The notes: generated by a model from the letters alone, not told the origin. 6,701 bases of DNA from Armatimonadota bacterium (GCA_026419655.1 JANZZA010000208.1:1-6701), one strand, 5' to 3'. Positions 1 to 4,922 are shown, counted from the first letter of the stretch. A program made the numbers and translations.

Positions 1-682
1 TCAGCTTGACGAGTTCGCGGTCAGGCTGGCGGCATAGAACATCAAAAGCCTTAGGCCCTAGCTGGGTCGAAGCATACTCGCCGCCGACTATTCGGAACCC
101 GTCCACGCCCTTGCGGCACGCCTTTTCAACCCACTCCAGCAACCGCTCGTTAGCCACGCGAGTCATCTCAATCATTGCATCCGGCGCGTCGGCCCACAAC
201 AGGGAGAAGTCAGCCGGCGAGAACATGCCGGCGGCCCAGCAAATGGCACTGCCCATTCCCGCAAGCACCATCCCCTCGTCGCCTACGCGGTCTTTCCACC
301 GCAAAAATTCCGTCGGGTCTGGCTCTGGCGGCTGATAGGGGATGGAAAGAAGCGTCTCAACATCGTCGGCTGTCTTGCAGGGAAACTCCACGTGGCCTGT
401 GGTCTGTTCGGTAGTTTGGAATACGCTGCGCAGATCGCCGCGAGGTGTGTGGTAGATGGTAATGGTGTGGTTGCCGTCGGTATAGGTGTCGGTCTTGACG
501 GCTGTGCCCAGGAAGACATCACCGCCGCCAAGGCCCACATCCAGGATGGGATCAACGGCGCGGATGAATTCCCAGGTGAAGTCGGCCTCGCGGTCGAGCC
601 GCCCCAGGCCGAAGGGCGAGACCGGGATGCGATCAGGAAGCCCGCACGAAAAAGCACACTCTATCCGCTCGCGGGATGTCAT
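1..682 (-). CDS. URO-D superfamily protein (not HemE), N-terminal part, cut by window edge
   Basis: The reading frame is open from an ATG at 682-680 to the left edge and gives 227 residues with no stop; the C-terminal part lies outside. The N-terminus reads MTSRERIECAFSCGLPDRIPV, followed by SPFGLGRL (residues 22-29), the opening typical of uroporphyrinogen-decarboxylase-like barrel proteins. Near the cut end GGEYASTQLGPKAFDVL (200-216) and DRELVKL (221-227) match the conserved glycine-rich and helix segments of that superfamily. True HemE carries an RQAGR motif close to the N-terminus, and this is absent here, so I expect a member of the broad URO-D/cobamide-methyltransferase-like group rather than the haem enzyme. 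Substrate is unknown. A Shine-Dalgarno sequence AAGGGAG (699-693) lies 10 bases before the ATG, and murB ends 42 bases upstream on the same strand, so co-transcription with murB is likely. Without the C-terminal half, metal-binding residues cannot be checked. Confidence 0.82.
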   Translation of the reverse strand, partial: MTSRERIECAFSCGLPDRIPVSPFGLGRLDREADFTWEFIRAVDPILDVGLGGGDVFLGTAVKTDTYTDGNHTITIYHTPRGDLRSVFQTTEQTTGHVEFPCKTADDVETLLSIPYQPPEPDPTEFLRWKDRVGDEGMVLAGMGSAICWAAGMFSPADFSLLWADAPDAMIEMTRVANERLLEWVEKACRKGVDGFRIVGGEYASTQLGPKAFDVLCRQPDRELVKL

Positions 683-724
683 CAGCAGGTATCTCCCTTG
701 CGCCCGGGGCCGGCACCACCGCGG

Positions 725-1684
725 CTACCTGGCGGCGCAGTCCTGCCGGCCGAGGACTTCCATGCCTTCTCCTATCATGCAAACCTCTGGCTCCAGCCAG
801 ACACCAAACTGCTCGTAGACACTTTGTTGTGCCCAGGCCATGAGCTTCACCACATCGGCGGCGGCGGCGCGGCCCAGATTGATAATGAAATTGGCGTGCT
901 TGGTGGAGAATTGGGCGTCGCCAATCCTGCGCCCCTTTGCGCCGGCGGCTTCCAGGAGCCGGCCAGCGTAGTCGCCAGGCGGTCGCTTGAAGATGCTGCC
1001 AGCGCTCCGAGCCGACAAGGGCTGTTTCTGGCAACGGGTGGTCACTACTTCATACATTCGCTTATGGACACGCGCTGGGTCCGAGGTTGACAGGCGAAGA
1101 GAAGCTTCCAGGACGTACAGCCTTTGCGCGCGCAGGCTGCTGAAACGGTAGCCGAAAGTGATCTCGTCGCGGCGCAGGCTTTGGACGCTGCCGTCTGGGC
1201 AGAGGACAGTGACGGTCTCAACTACGTCGGCGAGACAGGTGCCGTTGGCGCCGGCGTTCATATATAAGGCGCCGCCCAGGGTCCCGGGGATGCCAGCCAG
1301 GCCTTCCACGCCCGACAGGCCAGCGTCCGCGGCCAGGTGGACAAGCGTTCCGACCAGTGCGCCTGACGCAGCCACCACCCGTGATCCGGCGAGGCTAAGT
1401 TTCTGCAGGCCCGGATGGGTGGCTATCACCGCACCCCGAACGCCGGCGTCGCTGACGATAACGTTCGTGCCGCGCCCGAGAACCACTGTAGGAACGCCAG
1501 CATCTCCCAGTAAGCGCAGGGCTGCCGCCAGGGCACCAGGTGTTGCCGGCTCTACGTAAAGCTCCGCAGGTCCCCCCACGCCCAGAGAAGTATGGGCAGC
1601 CATCGGCACGTCCCGTCGCACCCATAGCTCGCCAACCGACTCTAGGTCCTTTACCAAACTATCGTCTACTGTAGTCACTATCAT
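725..1684 (-). CDS. murB: UDP-N-acetylenolpyruvoylglucosamine reductase (MurB)
   Basis: MurB is a cytoplasmic FAD enzyme that uses NADPH to reduce UDP-GlcNAc-enolpyruvate to UDP-MurNAc, the second committed step of peptidoglycan synthesis. The 319 residues have the family motifs in order: HTSLGVGGPAELYVEP (31-46) and LGRGTNVIVSD (69-79) of the FAD domain, then GLAGIPGTLGGALYMNAGA (128-146), FGYR (177-180), SAGSIFKRPPGDYAGRL (227-243), KHANFIIN (262-269) and LEPEVCMIGE (297-306). By family knowledge S230 is the catalytic proton donor, with R180 and E300 also in the active site; all are present. The length and the direct step from FGYR to the C-terminal domain fit a type II MurB. The start is uncertain: the ATG at 1684 and a GTG two codons later (1678) both lack a well-spaced Shine-Dalgarno. 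The usual murB neighbours (murC, ddl, ftsQ) are absent here; the PRC-barrel gene is 64 bases upstream. Confidence 0.97.
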   Translation of the reverse strand: MIVTTVDDSLVKDLESVGELWVRRDVPMAAHTSLGVGGPAELYVEPATPGALAAALRLLGDAGVPTVVLGRGTNVIVSDAGVRGAVIATHPGLQKLSLAGSRVVAASGALVGTLVHLAADAGLSGVEGLAGIPGTLGGALYMNAGANGTCLADVVETVTVLCPDGSVQSLRRDEITFGYRFSSLRAQRLYVLEASLRLSTSDPARVHKRMYEVVTTRCQKQPLSARSAGSIFKRPPGDYAGRLLEAAGAKGRRIGDAQFSTKHANFIINLGRAAAADVVKLMAWAQQSVYEQFGVWLEPEVCMIGEGMEVLGRQDCAAR

Positions 1685-1748
1685 CCGCCCGGCTCGGTAT
1701 GAGTTAGGTCTCCGCTCATGCTGTTGTGTCCCGGCCGCTGTTAAGCCC

Positions 1749-2666
1749 TCAGCTCTCCCGCGTCTCGCAGGGCCCCTCCGTTGACGGCTCTGTTGGCAAT
1801 TCGCATTGTTCTTGCGGCTCAGGCTGGGCGTCCGACTGCTGTTGAGGTTCCTGTTCGGCAGGCTCTGCGCTTGGTTCGCCTGGGGCCTCAGAGGGTGGCT
1901 CAGCCTCGTGGCCCAGTCGTTCTCGTGCTGCTCTGGCAGCTTCCTCGGCTTTTTCGCGGGCCAATCTGGCAGCCTCTTCAGCTTTCTGACGGGCCAATTT
2001 GGCGGCTTCTAGCGTCCTCTCACGAGCCGCTGTAGTGCCCTCTTTTGCCGCCGCGACCGCTTTCTCAAGGCTTTCCCGGGCGGCCCTGGCTGCTTGCTGA
2101 CTCTTCTCGCGCGCCGCCGCACTCTGGGCTTTCATCTTTTCGCTGAGCAGCTTTAGCTGTGCCCGCAGTCCCCCCGGGTGCCCAGCCAGGTTGGCCAGTT
2201 CTACCGCCGGTATCACCAGCGTATCGAGCCCATGCACGGAGCCAGGGACTACTGGCAGAATCACTGGGCCCTCGGCAAGGTCCTTAAGGACGCCAGCCGA
2301 CACCTCGTAGCGAGTGACCTTCTTATCTATCGGGTTTATCCATATCTTGGTCACGCGGCCCAGTCGGCGGCCCTGGTCAGTGACAACCTCAAGTGGCGGC
2401 GCCGTTGGCTCCCGCCGCCGATTGAGCAGCTCCGGTAGCTCGCTCAAGGGCCGGGCAGCCTGCGAGCTTGGTATCATTACAGCGTCTTCGCCCATTGTGA
2501 CGATGTCTTCGGCCCGAATGCCTCTCTCAGCAGCCCCTTGTCCCGTAATGAGGCCCAATAACTCTCCGCTGGCGAGGTCGCAAATTACCTGCGTGACTCT
2601 TCCCACCACCCGTCCGTCGGCAATCCCGACGACCTCAAGGCCCCGTACCGTACTGACTTCTCTCAT
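1749..2666 (-). CDS. Protein with two PRC-barrel-like domains and an 11-residue-repeat helical tail
   Basis: The 305-residue protein has three parts. Residues 1 to about 80 and about 90 to 160 are two PRC-barrel-like units: the first has GRVVGRVTQVICDLASGELLG (18-38) and later IRAEDIVTMGEDAVMIP; the second has GRRLGRVTKIWIN and ends DTLVIPAVEL. PRC barrels are small beta domains that bind partner proteins or RNA in several settings, including the photosynthetic reaction-centre H subunit and RimM. Residues about 168-251 are a charged, alanine-rich helix with 11-residue repeats such as AREKAEEAARA. Residues 252-305 are a disordered-looking tail rich in Pro, Glu, Gln and Ser. No signal peptide or membrane segment is visible, so it is probably cytoplasmic. 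Its ATG overlaps the galU stop by 4 bases (ATGA), with GGAAGG and a G-run (2670-2678) as ribosome-binding sequence, so translation is probably coupled to galU. Function is unknown. Confidence 0.9.
   Translation of the reverse strand: MREVSTVRGLEVVGIADGRVVGRVTQVICDLASGELLGLITGQGAAERGIRAEDIVTMGEDAVMIPSSQAARPLSELPELLNRRREPTAPPLEVVTDQGRRLGRVTKIWINPIDKKVTRYEVSAGVLKDLAEGPVILPVVPGSVHGLDTLVIPAVELANLAGHPGGLRAQLKLLSEKMKAQSAAAREKSQQAARAARESLEKAVAAAKEGTTAARERTLEAAKLARQKAEEAARLAREKAEEAARAARERLGHEAEPPSEAPGEPSAEPAEQEPQQQSDAQPEPQEQCELPTEPSTEGPCETRES
1929..2114 (-). repeat. Eleven-residue (33-bp) tandem repeat coding for a charged alanine helix
   Basis: This stretch encodes residues 185-246 of the PRC-barrel protein. 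Units of 11 residues begin with A-R/K-(E/Q): 185-195, 196-206, a short 7-residue unit 207-213, then 214-224, 225-235 and 236-246. The last two, ARQKAEEAARL and AREKAEEAARA, are nearly identical. On the DNA, the 33-base blocks 1938-1970 and 1971-2003 also resemble each other, so the repeat probably grew by duplication. The 11-residue period and A/K/E/R composition resemble group 3 LEA proteins and right-handed coiled coils. Confidence 0.8.
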
Positions 2667-3655
2667 TGTCCTTCCCCCTTATCCTGTGGATCCTTGACCT
2701 GTGCATCCCAGCGGTCCGGGTCGTCGCCGTCACCGTCCATATAGGCTACCAGCTTACGAAGGTACTCCACAAAAGTCTTCCCGTGACGTGGGTGCGTGGC
2801 CATCACGCGCGTGAACGCACGCCCATAGCTTCGAAAATCGCCCACGTCGAGCCGTACCTCCCCTTCGGCCAAAGGCAGCGCCCACACACCACGCCCGCGG
2901 CCTATCAGCCGCCGTATCGCATCTGTCAACTGTATCTCTTCGCCTGGTGGGGTGAAGCTCCTGCTCTCCTCAATGGTGTCGAATATCTCTGGAGTGAAAA
3001 CGTAGCGGGCCGATATGGCCCAGTTGCTGGGCGCCAGGTCAGGGCCGGGCTTTTCGACGATGTCGGCTACGGCAAAGGCCTGCTCACGGATTGGCTCTTC
3101 AGCCGGGGTCAGGATGCCGTAGCGCGAGGTGTCCGCAGGCGCCACCTGGTAAGTGGCGATGCAGGCAGCACAATCTGCCTGCTCGAAGCGTTTCATCATG
3201 CGGCTGAGGACACCTGGGCCGGGTTGCGACCGAATAATCACGCTGTCGCCCAAGGCCACAACAAAGGGTTCGTCTCCGCAGAAAGCTTTTGCGCGCGAGA
3301 CAGCATCGCCCAGCCCCAGTTGCTGGCTTTGCCGCGTATAGAAGATTTCCACACCCTGCGGCCAGCCCTCGTCGCTCGCCTTGCCCTCGCGGAGTTCCTC
3401 TAACCAGCGCGAGTCGGCGTCGAAATGGTCTTCGATGGCCCGTTTGAGCCGGCCTGTAATGATAAGTATCTCGCGGATGCCTGCCTGGGCCAGCTCTTCG
3501 ACTACGTGCTGAATAGTCGGCTTCGTGCCGAGAGGCAACATTTCCTTGGCCTGGGACTTGGTCGCGGGATACAGCCGTGTGCCGCGCCCGGCGGCCGGTA
3601 CGACCGCCTTGGTTATCCGCAATGGAGCCTTTTTCTTGATACGGGCTGGTTTCAC
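2663..3655 (-). CDS. galU: UTP--glucose-1-phosphate uridylyltransferase (GalU)
   Basis: GalU joins UTP and glucose-1-phosphate to give UDP-glucose, the cytoplasmic donor for polysaccharides, glycolipids and galactose metabolism. The 330 residues show the family pattern: KAVVPAAGRGTRLYPATKSQ (16-35) is the nucleotide loop, followed by KEMLPLGTKPTIQHVVEE (37-54), ILIITGRLKRAIEDHFD (63-79), QQLGLGDAV (111-119), LGD (135-137), SRYGIL (177-182), VEKPGPDLAPSNWAI (200-214), EEIQLTDAI (239-247) and RLDVGD (268-273). D137 and D270 are the expected metal-binding acids and K202 the expected sugar-phosphate lysine. The C-terminal 25 residues are charged and extend past the usual end. The start shown is GTG at 3655, with an in-frame TAA three codons upstream; a TTG at 3622 (residue 12) has a better ribosome-binding site (AAAAAGG) and would give the usual short N-terminus. 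A dTDP- or CDP-glucose enzyme is less likely given the GalU-type motifs. The gene follows tRNA-Thr by 41 bases and overlaps the PRC-barrel gene. Confidence 0.93.
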   Translation of the reverse strand: MKPARIKKKAPLRITKAVVPAAGRGTRLYPATKSQAKEMLPLGTKPTIQHVVEELAQAGIREILIITGRLKRAIEDHFDADSRWLEELREGKASDEGWPQGVEIFYTRQSQQLGLGDAVSRAKAFCGDEPFVVALGDSVIIRSQPGPGVLSRMMKRFEQADCAACIATYQVAPADTSRYGILTPAEEPIREQAFAVADIVEKPGPDLAPSNWAISARYVFTPEIFDTIEESRSFTPPGEEIQLTDAIRRLIGRGRGVWALPLAEGEVRLDVGDFRSYGRAFTRVMATHPRHGKTFVEYLRKLVAYMDGDGDDPDRWDAQVKDPQDKGEGQ

Positions 3656-3660
3656 AGTCG

Positions 3661-3691
3661 GTTACGCCACCGGTTTGGACACATGCGTAAC
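3661..3691 (-). promoter_or_regulatory. Inverted repeat in the galU leader, next to the start codon
   Basis: A perfect 7-bp inverted repeat, GTTACGC (3691-3685) and GCGTAAC (3667-3661) with a 17-base loop, fills most of the 41-base gap between tRNA-Thr and galU. The 3' arm ends five bases before the GTG start, where a ribosome-binding site should be. No T-run follows, so it is not a standard terminator. It could mark a processing site at the tRNA-Thr end or mask the galU start. Function is inferred only. Confidence 0.45.
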
Positions 3692-3696
3692 AGCAG

Positions 3697-3772
3697 TGGA
3701 GCCAGCGGCCCGACTCGAACGGGCAACCCGCGCATTACGAATGCGCTGCTCTGCCGGTTGAGCTACGCTGGC
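3697..3772 (-). tRNA. tRNA-Thr (anticodon CGT)
   Basis: A full 76-base cloverleaf with encoded CCA. The acceptor stem GCCAGCG/CGCTGGC pairs in all 7 positions. The anticodon stem GCGCA/TGCGC holds the loop TTCGTAA, so the anticodon is CGT (3739-3737) and it reads ACG. The T arm is GCCCG-TTCGAGT-CGGGC. The discriminator base is U. It is the last tRNA of the cluster, and galU follows on the same strand. Confidence 0.97.
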
Positions 3773-3793
3773 TCCTCGGGATGAGAGCAAATT

Positions 3794-3868
3794 TGGTGGC
3801 AGGGGGCAGAATCGAACTGCCGACGCAGGGATTTTCAGTCCCTCGCTCTACCACTGAGCTACCCTGCC
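3794..3868 (-). tRNA. tRNA-Phe (anticodon GAA)
   Basis: A full 75-base cloverleaf with encoded CCA. The acceptor stem is GGCAGGG/CCCTGCC, the anticodon stem AGGGA/TCCCT with loop CTGAAAA (anticodon GAA, 3836-3834), and the T arm GGCAG-TTCGATT-CTGCC. The discriminator is A. It lies 21 bases before tRNA-Thr and 18 bases after tRNA-Val, spacings typical of one processed precursor. Confidence 0.98.
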
Positions 3869-3886
3869 TTTTATCGCCTGCTTTGC

Positions 3887-3963
3887 TGGTGGGCGGAGCA
3901 GGACTTGAACCTGCGCCCTCGTGCTTGTAAGGCACGCGCTCTGGCCGGCTGAGCTATCCGCCC
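3887..3963 (-). tRNA. tRNA-Val (anticodon TAC)
   Basis: A full 77-base cloverleaf with encoded CCA. The acceptor stem is GGGCGGA/TCCGCCC, the anticodon stem CGTGC/GCACG with loop CTTACAA (anticodon TAC, 3929-3927), and the T arm GCAGG-TTCAAGT-CCTGC. The discriminator is A. It is the middle gene of the five-tRNA cluster, 13 bases after tRNA-Glu. Confidence 0.98.
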
Positions 3964-3976
3964 GTGCCGGTTTTGC

Positions 3977-4052
3977 TGGTGGCCCCAACGGGATTCGAAC
4001 CCGTGCCGCCGCCTTGAAAGAGCGGTGTCCTAGGCCTCTAGACGATGGGGCC
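3977..4052 (-). tRNA. tRNA-Glu (anticodon TTC)
   Basis: A full 76-base cloverleaf with encoded CCA. The acceptor stem is GGCCCCA/TGGGGCC, the D arm GTCT/GGAC, and the T arm ACGGG-TTCGAAT-CCCGT. The anticodon loop CTTTCAA carries TTC (4018-4016). The base pair closing the anticodon loop is a U-G wobble (CCGCT/GGCGG). It lies 7 bases after tRNA-Lys. Confidence 0.98.
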
Positions 4053-4059
4053 CCTGTAC

Positions 4060-4135
4060 TGGTAGGCCGTGCAGGACTCGAACCTGCGACTCCCGGATTA
4101 AAAGTCCGGAGCTCTGCCACCTGAGCTAACGGCCC
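4060..4135 (-). tRNA. tRNA-Lys (anticodon TTT)
   Basis: A full 76-base cloverleaf with encoded CCA. The anticodon stem CCGGA/TCCGG holds loop CTTTTAA (anticodon TTT, 4102-4100), and the T arm is GCAGG-TTCGAGT-CCTGC. The acceptor stem GGGCCGT/ACGGCCT begins with a G1-U72 wobble instead of the usual G-C. It is the first gene after the promoter, with only about six bases of leader expected. Confidence 0.97.
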
Positions 4136-4147
4136 TGTGCGCGCAGT

Positions 4148-4176
4148 ATCTTAGCCACCAGGCCGTCTGGTGTCAA
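4148..4176 (-). promoter_or_regulatory. Sigma70-type promoter of the tRNA operon
   Basis: A perfect -35 box TTGACA (4176-4171) and a -10 box TAAGAT (4153-4148) are separated by exactly 17 bases. Transcription should start near 4141, only about six bases before tRNA-Lys. The region between the -10 box and the start is GC-rich (CTGCGCGC), as in stringently controlled stable-RNA promoters. The match to consensus and the placement just before the first tRNA make this a confident call. Confidence 0.88.
4156..4172. promoter_or_regulatory. Palindrome inside the tRNA promoter spacer, candidate operator
   Basis: CACCAG and CTGGTG form a perfect 6-bp inverted repeat around a 5-base centre. It takes up nearly the whole spacer between the -10 and -35 boxes and overlaps the -35 box by two bases. 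A protein bound here would block or remodel polymerase binding. No regulator gene is visible in the window, so the operator role is inferred. Confidence 0.4.
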
Positions 4177-4319
4177 CAACACAGCACTTGGGGGAATATT
4201 GGGTTTTCTAACAAGACTGCTGCAAAAGTGGCTTTCACCACCGCGGAAGGAAATTGCGGATACAAGGTCAGCCATAAGGGGCTGTTCGCCTTCCTTCATC
4301 TTGGTAAGCCGATGCCGCG

Positions 4320-4392
4320 TTTTACCACGCTATCCAAGGGAGACCCTTGCACGGGTCGTTTTCCCGGCCGCCAGAGCAAATCGCGGGTAAAA
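4320..4392. repeat. Inverted repeat enclosing a perfect small hairpin
   Basis: The outer arms TTTTACC (4320-4326) and GGTAAAA (4386-4392) are perfect complements. Inside is a tight hairpin CAAGGG-AGA-CCCTTG (4335-4349) and a weaker one CGGG/CCCG (4352-4366). The inner hairpin has no T-run on either strand that would make it a terminator. Confidence 0.5.
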
Positions 4393-4555
4393 GGCCAACC
4401 GTACAGCATTGTGCAGGTTCCCCGGTCCGCTTAGCCGACATCAGGTCTTGAAGCGGTTCCCAAGGGTGATTCTTCGCGGCTGACCCTGTCCTGCCTGAAA
4501 CGAAATCCTGACAAACCGAATACTCTCGCCCTTGCTGGGTTGTCTGCCTTTCTCA

Positions 4556-4679
4556 GGTGACCGCTGCAAAAGTCACGTCGCCGTAAGCGTCAGTCCTCGT
4601 CCGGCCCAGGTTTGTGCCCGCACGCTATACCGGATGGACGGGGACTCATTCGCGAAAGAACGGTTTTGCAGCGGTCACC
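4556..4679. repeat. 16-bp perfect inverted repeat with a nested 11-bp stem
   Basis: The outer arms GGTGACCGCTGCAAAA (4556-4571) and its exact complement (4664-4679) are 92 bases apart. Inside, AGTCCTCGTCC (4592-4602) pairs with GGACGGGGACT (4636-4646) in all 11 positions, one of them G-U if transcribed from the plus strand. A chance 16-bp match in a region this size is very unlikely. It is the clearest structural element of the gap. Confidence 0.75.
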
Positions 4680-4739
4680 CCAGAAGCCTTTGGCCTTGCT
4701 CGCAAACAGCGCAGCCACACCAAAGGTCTCTTTCTGGGG
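4678..4739. repeat. Extended hairpin of 8 + 7 bp
   Basis: CCCCAGAA (4678-4685) pairs with TTCTGGGG (4732-4739), and CCTTTGG (4687-4693) pairs with CCAAAGG (4720-4726), with a 1-by-5 internal loop between them. A further short stem (GCTCGC with GCGcAGC) may close the tip. It starts within the last two bases of the preceding inverted repeat, so the two would stack or compete. Confidence 0.6.
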
Positions 4740-4750
4740 CAATCCGCCTG

Positions 4751-4802
4751 GCGGCTTTTGCTAAATTAGTCTCGTCCCTGGGCAGACGGTCGCAAAAGTC
4801 GC
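4751..4802. repeat. 11-bp inverted repeat with inner stem
   Basis: GCGGCTTTTGC (4751-4761) pairs with GCAAAAGTCGC (4792-4802) in 11 positions, one being G-U on the plus strand. GTCT (4769-4772) and AGAC (4784-4787) form an inner stem. The TTTTGC/GCAAAA block is shared with the 4556-4679 element, in the opposite arm order. Confidence 0.6.
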
Positions 4803-4817
4803 TTCCCCAGCTCCCAG

Positions 4818-4910
4818 TCCCAATCGGAGGTAAAAGGTAGGACGCGCGGCATTTACGCTTTCCTCGCTCCGCATAAGCCAACGCGGGCCTTTGCAACAGT
4901 CGTATTGGGA
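4818..4910. repeat. Nested inverted repeats just downstream of the TPR gene
   Basis: The outer arms TCCCAAT (4818-4824) and ATTGGGA (4904-4910) enclose AAAGG/CCTTT, a GC-rich stem (CGCG and GGC with their complements near 4843-4850 and 4877-4885), and TTACGC/GCATAA (4853-4858, 4871-4876). It begins 12 bases after the TPR stop on the minus strand. No T-run follows, so it is not an obvious intrinsic terminator. Confidence 0.4.
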
Positions 4911-4922
4911 ATGAGACTAGAG

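Larger units (their letters stand above)
4177..4922. other. Gene-free region rich in nested inverted repeats; candidate structured RNA or repeat array
   Basis: This stretch lies between the end of the TPR gene and the tRNA promoter. The open frames in it are short, overlapping and without recognisable protein character, so I find no gene. It holds a series of extended imperfect hairpins (listed separately) at 4320-4392, 4556-4679, 4678-4739, 4751-4802 and 4818-4910, and smaller stems at 4228-4241 and near 4429-4456. Hallmarks of RNase P RNA and tmRNA were looked for and not seen. Three non-Watson-Crick stem positions are G-U on the plus-strand RNA against one on the minus, which weakly favours a plus-strand transcript. 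No clear plus-strand promoter or T-run terminator was found. Confidence 0.45.

Noticed and set aside
283..657. 124-codon minus-strand frame near the left end
   Set aside because: It is another frame of the same strand as the URO-D-like protein, which has recognisable motifs and a Shine-Dalgarno; this one has none.
392..1090. 232-codon plus-strand open frame
   Set aside because: It lies antisense to murB and the URO-D gene, both of which have clear family motifs; long antisense frames are expected in GC-rich DNA.
2666..3403. 245-codon plus-strand open frame antisense to galU
   Set aside because: GalU on the opposite strand has the full set of family motifs, so this is a shadow frame.
4188..4214. 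Plus-strand promoter (TTGGGG ... TAACAA) for a divergent RNA
   Set aside because: Both boxes are poor matches and the spacing is 15 bases; not enough to call.
4335..4349. Intrinsic terminator at the CAAGGG/CCCTTG hairpin
   Set aside because: The stem is perfect but no T-run follows on either strand.
4532..4840. 102-codon open frame on the plus strand in the gene-free region
   Set aside because: It runs through three of the inverted-repeat elements, has low-complexity-free but unrecognisable sequence, no ribosome-binding site that I can see, and no family motif. The base pairing of the DNA explains the sequence better.
4177..4922. Integron attC array or CRISPR array
   Set aside because: The hairpins lack the attC core (GTTRRRY/RYYYAAC) and no integrase is visible; there are no regularly spaced identical direct repeats as in CRISPR.
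4177..4922. RNase P RNA or tmRNA
   Set aside because: The conserved GAGGAAAGTCCGG-type core of RNase P RNA and the tRNA-like ends of tmRNA were not found on either strand.
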